Of a stretch of DNA of 64,000 nt, positions 35,035 to 43,104 are shown in pieces. Numbering within the stretch: the stretch's first letter is position 1; each line of letters opens with the position of its first letter. The notes below the pieces were generated by a model. The model was not told the DNA's origin. It did no database searches and was given only the letters and a program-made list of their open reading frames with translations. Source of the DNA: QZKY01 sp942492925 (lineage in GTDB: Bacteria; Pseudomonadota; Gammaproteobacteria; Burkholderiales; Burkholderiaceae_D); contig OW818641.1 in NCBI GenBank assembly GCA_942492925.1, positions 1,984,001 through 2,048,000 of the forward strand, read 5' to 3'. Position numbers and translations under genes: made by a program.

Positions 35035-35796
35035 ATGAAAACTTTCCGACAATGGTTCGCGCTGACAAGCCTTTTGCTTGTTGCCGCGTTTGCTTCCGGC
35101 GCGCATGCCGCTGAAGTCAAGGTTGCTGTAGCGGCCAATTTCATCGAACCCATGCAGGTCATTGCTGTCGACTTCGAGAAAGACACCGGTCACAAAGCTG
35201 TGTTGTCTTCAGGGTCAACCGGCAAATTCTATGCGCAAATCAAGAACGGCGCGCCCTTCGACTTATTTCTTGCCGCCGACAGCGCCACACCTGAACGCCT
35301 GGAAAAGGAAAAGGCGACCGTATCCGGCAGCCGTTTCACTTACGCCATCGGCAAGCTGGCGCTTTGGTCGGCCATGCCCAGCATGGTCGATGCCAAGGGC
35401 AATGTTTTGCGCAAGCAGCATTTCAAGCATCTGGCCATTGCTTCACCAAAGCTCGCGCCCTATGGTGCGGCAGCCGTCGAAACCTTGACGCAGTTGAAAC
35501 TGCTGGAAAAACTGACGCCCAAATTTGTGCAAGGCGAAAACATCGGCCAAACTTTCCAGTTCATCGCCAGTGGCAACGCCGAACTGGGCTTTGTCGCGCT
35601 CTCGCAAATTTACAAGGACGGCAAGGTGAAAAGCGGCTCCGCATGGATCGTGCCATCCAGGTTGTACAACCCGATCCGCCAAGATGCCGTCATCCTGGAA
35701 GCAGGAAAGAACAACCCGGCAGCGACAGCCTTGATGGATTATCTGAAATCGGATAAAGCTCGCACCATCATCAAATCGTACGGCTATGGTTTCTGA
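35035..35796 (+). CDS. modA: Molybdate-binding periplasmic protein ModA
   Basis: A 253-residue high-affinity binding protein. Signal peptide cleaved near AHAAE; the mature protein starts VKVAVAANFIEPM, and the oxyanion-binding SSGSTGKFYAQI segment and the ASPKLAPYGAAA stretch are typical. It delivers molybdate (and often tungstate) to ModBC. GAGG lies 6 bases before the ATG, inside the palindrome arm. The first gene of modABC. Confidence 0.95.
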   Translation: MKTFRQWFALTSLLLVAAFASGAHAAEVKVAVAANFIEPMQVIAVDFEKDTGHKAVLSSGSTGKFYAQIKNGAPFDLFLAADSATPERLEKEKATVSGSRFTYAIGKLALWSAMPSMVDAKGNVLRKQHFKHLAIASPKLAPYGAAAVETLTQLKLLEKLTPKFVQGENIGQTFQFIASGNAELGFVALSQIYKDGKVKSGSAWIVPSRLYNPIRQDAVILEAGKNNPAATALMDYLKSDKARTIIKSYGYGF

Positions 35797-35810
35797 ACGC
35801 ACGTAATGTC

Positions 35811-36482
35811 ATGGCGGAATTTAGCATGTCTGCAATCTGGCTAACGATCAAACTCGCAACGCTGACCACGGCCATCCTGTTGGTCATCGGCACGCTCATC
35901 GCATGGTGGTTATCACAGACCACCTCGCGATGGAAAAGTGCAGTGAATGCAATCGTCACTTTACCGCTCGTCCTGCCGCCAACCGTCCTCGGTTTTTATT
36001 TGCTCGTCACACTGGGGCCGAATGGTCCCATCGGACAACTGACTCAGGCCATCGGCATCGGTTTACTGCCGTTCAGCTTTCCCGGCCTGGTCGTTGCCTC
36101 CATTATCTATTCCATGCCCTTCGTCGTTCAGCCGATCCAAAATGCATTTGAAGCCATCGGACAAAGCCCGCTCGAAGCCGCCGCAACCTTGCGCGCCTCG
36201 CCTGTCGATACGTTTTTTAACGTCGTGTTGCCACTTGCGAAACCGGGATATCTGAGCGCCACTGTCATGGGCTTTGCACACACTGTTGGTGAATTCGGCG
36301 TGGTGCTGATGATCGGCGGGAACATTCCTGAGAAAACACGCGTCCTCTCCGTACAAATCTACGATCATGTGGAAGCGATGGAATATGCGCAAGCGCATTG
36401 GCTGGCTGGCGGCATGCTGCTGTTTTCGTTTGCCGTACTGCTGGTGCTCTACGTTTTCAATCCAAGCGGGAAACGCCGATGA
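35811..36482 (+). CDS. modB: Molybdate ABC transporter permease ModB
   Basis: A 223-residue inner-membrane permease with five to six helices. The cytoplasmic EAA loop that docks ModC is LEAAATLRASPVDTFFNVVLPLAKPG. It starts 14 bp after modA; a second ATG at 35826 is possible. Its stop overlaps the modC start (ATGA). Confidence 0.95.
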   Translation: MAEFSMSAIWLTIKLATLTTAILLVIGTLIAWWLSQTTSRWKSAVNAIVTLPLVLPPTVLGFYLLVTLGPNGPIGQLTQAIGIGLLPFSFPGLVVASIIYSMPFVVQPIQNAFEAIGQSPLEAAATLRASPVDTFFNVVLPLAKPGYLSATVMGFAHTVGEFGVVLMIGGNIPEKTRVLSVQIYDHVEAMEYAQAHWLAGGMLLFSFAVLLVLYVFNPSGKRR

Positions 36483-37552
36483 ATGTCATACAGGCACGAA
36501 TCGACGTGCGCTACCCTGCTTTTTCCCTTCAGGCCGCACTCAGCTTCCCGGCGCGGGGCATTAGCGCCTTGTTCGGCCCTTCTGGTTCAGGCAAGACAAC
36601 GGTTCTGCGTACCATCGCCGGACTGGAACGCCACGGCGCCAGTTACGTACAGATCGGAGAAGAAGTCTGGCAAGACAGCGCCCGAAATATTTTCGCGCCG
36701 GTATATGAACGATCCATCGGATTCGTTTTTCAGGATGCACGTCTGTTCGAGCACCTCAGTGTGAAGAAAAACATCGCGTTTGGCATGCAACGCGTCCCTC
36801 AACATGCTCGCCATATTTCATGTGACCGTGCGATCGATTTGCTCGGCATTGGCCACCTCATGGATCGACACCCCGCAACATTATCCGGTGGCGAACGCCA
36901 ACGCGTCGGTATCGCGCGCGCGTTGGCCACCAGTCCCAAGCTGCTGTTAATGGACGAACCGCTGGCAGCCCTCGACACGCCACGCAAACAGGAAATACTC
37001 CCATATCTGGAGCGACTCAATCAGGAACTCGACATCCCCATACTGTACGTCAGCCACGCCATCGACGAAGTCGCTCGCTTGGCAGATTACATGGTCCTGC
37101 TGCAAGAGGGAAAGCACATCGCATCCGGCCCCATCGACGAGATGCTGACCCGTTTCGATCTGCCACTCGCCTTTGGCGATACGGCAGCAGCCATCATTGA
37201 TGGTCGCGTCATCGAGCGCGACGAGGCATTCGATCTTGCCAGCGTCGAATTTGCAGGAGGGAGAATCGTCCTGCCCAATAACACGGTCACCCTGGGGCAG
37301 CGGGTTCGGCTACGCATCCAGGCGCGCGACGTGAGTTTGACTCTAGAACCACAAAGCGGCACCAGCATTTTGAACAGCCTCAGCGTCATCATCAACGATA
37401 TGTCGAATGATGCCGCCGGACAAGTCATGATCGGACTGGATGCAAACGGCACGCGCCTTTTGTGTCGCATCACCCGCAAATCCGCTTCCGCACTTGATCT
37501 GGCACCCGGACGCGCATTGTTCGCGCAGATCAAGGGCGTTGCAATCATTTGA
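36479..37552 (+). CDS. modC: Molybdate ABC transporter ATPase ModC
   Basis: A 357-residue ATPase energising molybdate import. It has Walker A FGPSGSGKTT, the signature LSGGERQRVGIARAL, Walker B LLLMDEPLAALD and the H-loop VSHAIDE, then a C-terminal TOBE domain (about 290-355) that can bind the anion and inhibit transport. The open frame extends 27 codons upstream, inside modB; the coupled ATG at 36479 is the evident start. Confidence 0.95.
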   Translation: MNVIQARIDVRYPAFSLQAALSFPARGISALFGPSGSGKTTVLRTIAGLERHGASYVQIGEEVWQDSARNIFAPVYERSIGFVFQDARLFEHLSVKKNIAFGMQRVPQHARHISCDRAIDLLGIGHLMDRHPATLSGGERQRVGIARALATSPKLLLMDEPLAALDTPRKQEILPYLERLNQELDIPILYVSHAIDEVARLADYMVLLQEGKHIASGPIDEMLTRFDLPLAFGDTAAAIIDGRVIERDEAFDLASVEFAGGRIVLPNNTVTLGQRVRLRIQARDVSLTLEPQSGTSILNSLSVIINDMSNDAAGQVMIGLDANGTRLLCRITRKSASALDLAPGRALFAQIKGVAII

Positions 37553-37665
37553 TTGGCCACCAGCATAATTTTTACATCAGCCATATACTGATTCATGCCG
37601 GTGTCGTTAACACCCATTTTTGTTTCAGACGATTTCACCACTCAAGGACACGGAGACATCCCACT

Positions 37666-39135
37666 ATGAACGCGACAACCTACGTTCCCAAGCACGACCT
37701 CCTCATCGACGGCAAACGCGTGCCTCCTGGCACAGGCAATTACTCCACCATCCTCAACCCAGCAACCGAAGAAGTCATTGCACACGTGGCCGCCGGTAGC
37801 GCGCAAGACGTTGACGTGGCCGTACGCGCTGCGCGCGCCGCGCTGAAAGTCTGGAATGGCATCCGCGCGGCAGAACGCGGCAGGATCCTTAATCGCCTCG
37901 CTGACCTGATGGAAGAACATCAGGAAGAGTTGATCGCGCTGGAAAGCACCAATGCAGGCAAGCCGATTGCCAGTGTGCGCCGACAGGACATGCCGGCCGC
38001 CATCGACACCACGCGCTATTACGCCGGATGGACCGACAAAATCATGGGGCAGGTCGTTCCGGCGCGTACCGATGCGCTCACTTACACGGTGCGCGAGCCA
38101 GTCGGCGTGGTGGGCGCCATCGTGCCATGGAATTTTCCGATCATGATCGGGATGTGGAAAATCGCGCCAGCACTCGCCTGTGGCTGCACGATGGTCGTCA
38201 AGCCTGCGGAACTCACGCCACTCACCGCGATTCGCATCGGCGAACTCGCACTGGAAGCCGGGTTGCCGCCGGGCGTACTCAATATCGTGACAGGACGCGG
38301 CAGCGTTGTCGGCGATGCGATGGTCGCGCATCCCGGCGTGGACAAAGTCACCTTCACCGGATCGCCCAACATCGGTCGCGGCATCATGCAAGGCGCCGCC
38401 AGCAACTTCAAGCGCATCACGCTGGAACTCGGCGGCAAATCGGCGAACATTATTTTCAAGGATGCGGATCTTGATAGCGCCGTGCGCGCAGGCGCGTCGG
38501 GCGTCTTCTTCAACGCCGGTCAGGTCTGCTCCGCCGGATCACGCATCCTGGTGCAAAACGAAGTCTATGACGAAGTGGTCGATCGGCTGATTCAGCGTGC
38601 CAAAGACATCCGCATTGGCGACACGGTTCAACCGGACACCATCATGGGGCCGCTGGTTTCTTCCGGCCAGATGAAGACCGTGCTCGACTATATCGACATC
38701 GGCAAGAAAGAAGGCGCGTCGTGCATTTACGGCGGCGGACGCGTGGATCGCAAAGGCTTTTACGTGGAGCCGACCATCTTCACGAACGTCGAACATGAAA
38801 TGCGCATCTCCCAGGAAGAAATCTTCGGGCCAGTCGCCAGCGTGATTCGCTTCAAAGATGAAGCCGATGCGCTGCGGATTGCGAACGGCACAGCCTTCAG
38901 TCTGGCCGCAGGGGTCTGGAGTGGCGACATCGGACGCGTACATCGCGTCGCGCACGATTTGAAGGCGGGCACCGTCTGGGTCAATACCTACGGCTATACC
39001 GATGTGCGTTTACCATGGGGCGGCACCGGCGAATCCGGGTTCGGCCGCGAGCATGGCGAAGCCGCGCTGGAAAATTTTACCGAACCCAAAACGATCTGGT
39101 TGTCGTTAACCGAACGATTAGGCGCCTCGAAATAG
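37666..39135 (+). CDS. NAD(P)-dependent aldehyde dehydrogenase
   Basis: A 489-residue ALDH with cofactor-binding PWNFPIMIGMWK, TFTGSPNIG, catalytic Glu in TLELGGKS and catalytic Cys in FFNAGQVCSAGSR, plus the C-terminal PWGGTGESGFGRE. It oxidises an aldehyde to the acid with NAD(P); the substrate is unclear, and betaine aldehyde or a semialdehyde is possible. GGAG ten bases before the ATG at 37666 supports this start; the frame is open further up. It sits inside the Mo/W region although ALDHs need no metal. Confidence 0.92.
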   Translation: MNATTYVPKHDLLIDGKRVPPGTGNYSTILNPATEEVIAHVAAGSAQDVDVAVRAARAALKVWNGIRAAERGRILNRLADLMEEHQEELIALESTNAGKPIASVRRQDMPAAIDTTRYYAGWTDKIMGQVVPARTDALTYTVREPVGVVGAIVPWNFPIMIGMWKIAPALACGCTMVVKPAELTPLTAIRIGELALEAGLPPGVLNIVTGRGSVVGDAMVAHPGVDKVTFTGSPNIGRGIMQGAASNFKRITLELGGKSANIIFKDADLDSAVRAGASGVFFNAGQVCSAGSRILVQNEVYDEVVDRLIQRAKDIRIGDTVQPDTIMGPLVSSGQMKTVLDYIDIGKKEGASCIYGGGRVDRKGFYVEPTIFTNVEHEMRISQEEIFGPVASVIRFKDEADALRIANGTAFSLAAGVWSGDIGRVHRVAHDLKAGTVWVNTYGYTDVRLPWGGTGESGFGREHGEAALENFTEPKTIWLSLTERLGASK

Positions 39136-39147
39136 CATTCATCGCAC

Positions 39148-39645
39148 ATGAATGCATTACGCATTAGCTTTGAACCGATCGGCGTGATTCACAGCGAACA
39201 CGCCGATCCCGTCAATACACCAGCCCAGCCCGTGTTTGCCCAAGATTGTTTGGGAACGGTAGAAATCTATTCTGACTACGCCGCAGGCCTGAAAGACATT
39301 GAAGGTTTCTCGCATATTTACCTTCTTTACCATCTGAACCGCGCCAGCGAGAAGAAACTGATCGTCAGACCACTTTTGCAGGATGTTGAACATGGCATAT
39401 TCGCTACGCGAGCGCCCTTCCGGCCAAACGCAATCGGTTTGAGCATCGTGGAACTGCTTGGACGTGAAGAAAACACATTGCACATCAGGGGCGTTGATAT
39501 TCTGGATGGCACACCGCTGATCGATATCAAGCCCTATTCGGCGAAGTTCGATCATGTTTTTGCGGTCCGTAGTGGCTGGCTGGACGAAGTGGATGAAGAA
39601 ACGGCAAAACACCGGGGAATGCGAGGCTATCGGCCAAACCGTTGA
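39148..39645 (+). CDS. TrmO-family methyltransferase-like protein
   Basis: A 165-residue single beta-barrel of the TrmO (YaeB/VirR) family. It has the N-terminal FEPIGVIHSEH, GFSHIYLLYHLNR and the family-defining RAPFRPNAIGLSIVELL with the DILDGTPLIDIKPY stretch. TrmO methylates t6A37 in tRNA with SAM. This protein lacks the C-terminal domain of the E. coli enzyme (about 235 residues), so the substrate may differ. It follows the ALDH gene by 12 bp. Short TrmO-like genes beside molybdate or tungstate transport genes are something I recall, not something I could check. Confidence 0.85.
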   Translation: MNALRISFEPIGVIHSEHADPVNTPAQPVFAQDCLGTVEIYSDYAAGLKDIEGFSHIYLLYHLNRASEKKLIVRPLLQDVEHGIFATRAPFRPNAIGLSIVELLGREENTLHIRGVDILDGTPLIDIKPYSAKFDHVFAVRSGWLDEVDEETAKHRGMRGYRPNR

Positions 39646-39693
39646 AATCCCGCGCGCTCATGGCGAAACGCGCGGTAACACGTCACGCACACT

Positions 39694-40764
39694 TTATTGT
39701 CCGAATTTACTGACGGGCAGAACTTGGCCCGTCGACGTGGCATCGTAGCCGGGCATGTCGTTGAGAATGGCGCGCCAGGATTTGCTGCGGAGCGTCTTCA
39801 CCAATTTCTTGACCGCCGATTCTTGCAAGGCTTCCGTCTGACAGGCGAAGTAATACTGTTCCTGCGCTAGCGGAATGAACGCCAGATTGAAATGCGCCGC
39901 AGCCGCTTCGATGCCAAAGCCGACATCGGCCTGCCCGCACGCCACAGCGGCCGCCACGGCAAGGTGCGTCGTCTCTTCCACTTCAAAGCCATTGACCAGC
40001 GCTGGTGCTATGCCTGCTTTCGACAACAACTGTTCAACCGCGATCCGCGTTCCCGATCCTTTTTCGCGATTCACGAAACGCAGATCGGCGCGCTTCAAAT
40101 CGTTAATCCCCTGAATTTTCTTGGGGTTATTCGGCTTCAGCATCAATCCTTGCGTACGCACCAGAAAGCGAATCAGGCTATGCGACTCCGGCTTTAGCAG
40201 CTTTTTAAACGCTTGCAACTCCTTCGCGCCTGTATTCCCACCCAACATCACATGCACGCCCGCCAGCGTACATTCGCCACGCGTCATCGCGGCGAGCGAT
40301 GTCAGGCTGCCTTGAAAGCGAAGATTCAAATGCAATCCGGCCTGACTGCTGAGCACATCCTTGAGGCGATTGAGCGCCAAATCGTGGCTCGCCGAGATCG
40401 ACAAGACGTGCGCATTTTCGTCGAAGGCCAGCGCAAACTCTCGCTCCATTTCGCTGACGAGGCTGTCGATCTGCGGCAGCACCCGCGCCTTGGCGCGCTG
40501 TTCGGCAAACAGGAGTTTTTCACCAAACGGCGTCAGTCGCGCCCGTTCGCCTTTTTTCCAGACGATCAGTTCTGCCCCCAGCTTGGTTTCCCACTTCTTG
40601 AGCGCGCCCCACACATGTCGATAAGAGTACCCCAACTCGGCGGCCGTCTTGGAAATCGACCCAGTGCCGTGGATCGCTTCGAGCAAAATAAACAGCGGGT
40701 TTTCGAGTTGTCGTTTTCTATCGCCGGCGTCGGCAAAAGTGTAATCCAGCTTGATGTGCAACAT
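39694..40764 (-). CDS. HTH regulator with periplasmic-binding-protein-like domain, probable tup regulator
   Basis: A 356-residue protein. The N-terminal ModE/LysR-type winged HTH (LLEAIHGTGSISKTAAELGYSYRHVWGALKKWE) is followed by a solute-binding-protein-like domain (about 120-345, ending in the GQADVGFGIEAAAAHF and FVNREKGSGTRIAVE parts). Such proteins sense an oxyanion or cofactor through the binding fold in place of the Mop domains of ModE. It is divergent from tupA, so control of tungstate uptake is the natural inference. Confidence 0.88.
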   Translation of the reverse strand: MLHIKLDYTFADAGDRKRQLENPLFILLEAIHGTGSISKTAAELGYSYRHVWGALKKWETKLGAELIVWKKGERARLTPFGEKLLFAEQRAKARVLPQIDSLVSEMEREFALAFDENAHVLSISASHDLALNRLKDVLSSQAGLHLNLRFQGSLTSLAAMTRGECTLAGVHVMLGGNTGAKELQAFKKLLKPESHSLIRFLVRTQGLMLKPNNPKKIQGINDLKRADLRFVNREKGSGTRIAVEQLLSKAGIAPALVNGFEVEETTHLAVAAAVACGQADVGFGIEAAAAHFNLAFIPLAQEQYYFACQTEALQESAVKKLVKTLRSKSWRAILNDMPGYDATSTGQVLPVSKFGQ

Positions 40765-40813
40765 AAGAACAAGTCTTCATATGGGAAATAAACAGGTCGA
40801 AAAGTAATATATC

Positions 40814-40862
40814 ACCTCTGGCTAACGGAGAGGTTGTCCCGATGCCAATCCGGACATCTGCC
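40814..40862 (+). promoter_or_regulatory. Structured leader before tupA, possible Moco/Tuco-type riboswitch
   Basis: The stem ACCTCT/AGAGGT (40814-40819, 40829-40834) with loop GGCTAACGG is followed by a region with GTCC/GGAC (40836-40839 and 40852-40855) complementarity and the GATGCC and CATCTGCC words. This lies directly between a divergent regulator and tupA, 25 bases before the start codon. The layout recalls the Moco/Tuco RNA family; I could not check the consensus. Confidence 0.35.
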
Positions 40863-40886
40863 TCACGACACACAAGGAGCACTTGC

Positions 40887-41696
40887 ATGAACCAATTCAA
40901 AAAACTGCTGGGAATGCTGGGTCTTTCTATGGCACTGATCCTGCCCGCATTCGCACAAAACGTCATCAAGCTGTCGACCACGACCAGCACCGAAAACTCC
41001 GGGTTGCTGAAAGCGCTGCTCCCCGTCTTTGAAGCCAAAACCGGCACCAAGGTCCATGTGATTTCCGTCGGCACCGGAAAAGCGCTGGAACTGGCGAAGA
41101 ATGGTGATGTGGATGTCACGCTGGTCCATGCGCGCGCATCCGAAGACAAATTTGTAGCGGATGGTCACGGCGTCAACCGTCGCGACGTGATGTATAACGA
41201 TTTCATTCTCGTCGGACCGGAAAACGATCCGGCTGACATCAAAAACGCGAAGAACGTAATCGAGGCGATGCAACGCATCGTCGCCAGTGGCAAGCCCTTC
41301 ATTTCCCGCGGCGACAATTCCGGCACCGATCAAATGGAGCGCAAATACTGGAAGGAAGTCGGCACGCAGCCGAAAGGCAAGGCGTATATCTCCGCTGGCC
41401 TGGGTATGGGTGAAGTGCTGACGATGGCGGGACAGATGCAGGCTTACACCCTCACGGATCGCGCCACCTATGGTGCCTATCGCGCCAAGACCGGCTTAGC
41501 CATCCTGTTTGAGGGCGACAAGAAAATGTTCAACCCTTACGGCATCATCGCGGTCAACCCGAAGAAATACCCGGATATCAATTACAAGGGTGCGATGGCC
41601 TTGATCAACTGGATGACATCGCAAGATGGGCAGCAAAAAATTGCCGCGTTTAAAGTTGATGGGCAACAGCTTTTCTTCCCTTCAGCAAAAAAATAA
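40887..41696 (+). CDS. tupA: Tungstate-binding periplasmic protein TupA
   Basis: A 269-residue binding protein. Signal peptide to about FAQN; the mature start KLSTTTSTENSGLLKALLPVFE carries the TTTS motif that binds the oxyanion in TupA, and SRGDNSGTDQMERKYW contributes the second ligand loop. TupA prefers tungstate over molybdate by orders of magnitude in characterised cases. AAGGAG at 40874-40879 sets the start, 15 codons inside the open frame. The first gene of tupABC. Confidence 0.95.
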   Translation: MNQFKKLLGMLGLSMALILPAFAQNVIKLSTTTSTENSGLLKALLPVFEAKTGTKVHVISVGTGKALELAKNGDVDVTLVHARASEDKFVADGHGVNRRDVMYNDFILVGPENDPADIKNAKNVIEAMQRIVASGKPFISRGDNSGTDQMERKYWKEVGTQPKGKAYISAGLGMGEVLTMAGQMQAYTLTDRATYGAYRAKTGLAILFEGDKKMFNPYGIIAVNPKKYPDINYKGAMALINWMTSQDGQQKIAAFKVDGQQLFFPSAKK

Positions 41697-41711
41697 CTTC
41701 TCAGCACACGC

Positions 41712-42419
41712 ATGAACTTGACCGCATCCATCAGTGAAGCGTTTCGTCTGTTACTGACCGGCGACCCCGATCTGTGGCTGATCATCTGGATTTCACTGAA
41801 GACTTCCGTGATCAGCCTCGTCATCGCTACACCGATTGCCGTGATAACAGGTTACCTGATGGGGTCACGCAAATTTTTCGGAAGGCGTGTGTTGATATGG
41901 CTCACGCAAGCCTCGCTGTCGTTTCCGACTGTGCTCATTGGTTTGCTGCTGTATCTGGTACTGTCGCGGCAAGGGCCGCTCGGCGATCTGAAGTGGCTCT
42001 TCTCACAATCGGGTCTCATTACCGGACAAGTCTTGATCGGCTTGCCGGTACTCACAGCCTTCACACTGGCTTCGGTACAAGCGGCCGATCCGCGCATGGC
42101 CGAAACAGCGGCCACGCTGGGCGCTTCGCGCACCCGCGTAATGTTCACCGTGTTGCATGAAGTGCGCTTTGGTGTCATGGCCGCCATCATCACGGGATTT
42201 GGCCGCATCCTTGCCGAAGTCGGTTGCGCACTGATGGTCGGCGGCAATATCGCCGAACACACGCGCACGATCACCACCGCCATCGCGCTGGAAACCAGCA
42301 AAGGGGAATTCGCGCAAGGCATTGCGCTGGGCATCATCCTCATCGTGATCGCCCTGTTCATCAACGCCGCCTTGATGCTGTTACAAGGAAAAGCACATGT
42401 TTCGGGGGTTCAGGGATGA
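41712..42419 (+). CDS. tupB: Tungstate ABC transporter permease TupB
   Basis: A 235-residue permease with about five membrane helices. The coupling loop MAETAATLGASRTRVMFTVLHEVRFG carries the EAA-type motif. It starts 15 bp after tupA, and its stop overlaps the tupC start. Confidence 0.95.
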   Translation: MNLTASISEAFRLLLTGDPDLWLIIWISLKTSVISLVIATPIAVITGYLMGSRKFFGRRVLIWLTQASLSFPTVLIGLLLYLVLSRQGPLGDLKWLFSQSGLITGQVLIGLPVLTAFTLASVQAADPRMAETAATLGASRTRVMFTVLHEVRFGVMAAIITGFGRILAEVGCALMVGGNIAEHTRTITTAIALETSKGEFAQGIALGIILIVIALFINAALMLLQGKAHVSGVQG

Positions 42420-43078
42420 CGTCCTTATTTTCCATTCGCGGACTGAAAAAACGCTTTGACGAGCGATTGGTACTCGACATCCCTGAACTCACGTTGATGC
42501 CGGCCAGCGCCTACCTGCTGACTGGTGCGAATGGTAGTGGCAAAACCACGCTGCTGCGCATTTTGTCAGGACTGGAAAAAGCAGAGATCGCAGAAGCGAC
42601 GTATCTCGGCCAAGGCGTCACGTTCTCCCCTTACCCGAAACTACTGCGCGACGCCATCGTCTATGTGCACCAGCAACCCGTACTCTTTTCGACCAGTCTT
42701 GAAAAAAATATAGGGTATGGATTGCGTGTGCGCGGTGTGGACAAGACCGCCATACAAAAACAGGTGGAAGATGCCATGGCGTGGGCTGGCGTGACGCACT
42801 TGCGCGATCATGACCCGACCACTCTCTCCGGCGGCGAAAAGCAACGCGTGGCACTGGCGCGCGCAAAAGTGCTGAAGCCGAAATTATTGTTGCTGGATGA
42901 GCCGACGGCCAATCTGGATGACGCGGCCAAAGCGCAAGTCGCAGCACTCATTCCAGCCTTTATCCAGGAAGGTGGGAGCATTTTGATCGTCTCACACGAC
43001 CATCAATTGATTGATTTGCCAAATGTCAGCTGGATGGAACTGAAAGGCGGGAAAATTACTTTCCCCGCCTCAGCCTAG
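42416..43078 (+). CDS. tupC: Tungstate ABC transporter ATPase TupC
   Basis: A 220-residue ATPase with Walker A TGANGSGKTT, Q-loop VYVHQQP, signature LSGGEKQRVALARA, Walker B LLLLDEPTANLD and H-loop VSHDH. It lacks the C-terminal TOBE domain of ModC. Start at the ATGA overlap with tupB; the longer open frame upstream lies in tupB. A GC-rich inverted repeat (GGCGGG/CCCGCC) spans its last codons. It is convergent with fdhF, 26 bp away. Confidence 0.93.
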   Translation: MTSLFSIRGLKKRFDERLVLDIPELTLMPASAYLLTGANGSGKTTLLRILSGLEKAEIAEATYLGQGVTFSPYPKLLRDAIVYVHQQPVLFSTSLEKNIGYGLRVRGVDKTAIQKQVEDAMAWAGVTHLRDHDPTTLSGGEKQRVALARAKVLKPKLLLLDEPTANLDDAAKAQVAALIPAFIQEGGSILIVSHDHQLIDLPNVSWMELKGGKITFPASA

Positions 43079-43104
43079 GCCAACCCAACCTCGCTTGAAT
43101 TAGA

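Noticed and set aside
36398..36478. N-terminal extension of ModC
   Set aside because: It lies inside modB; the ATGA overlap gives the natural start.
43030..43079. Inverted repeat GGCGGG/CCCGCC at the tupC end as a terminator
   Set aside because: It lies inside coding sequence and has no T-run.
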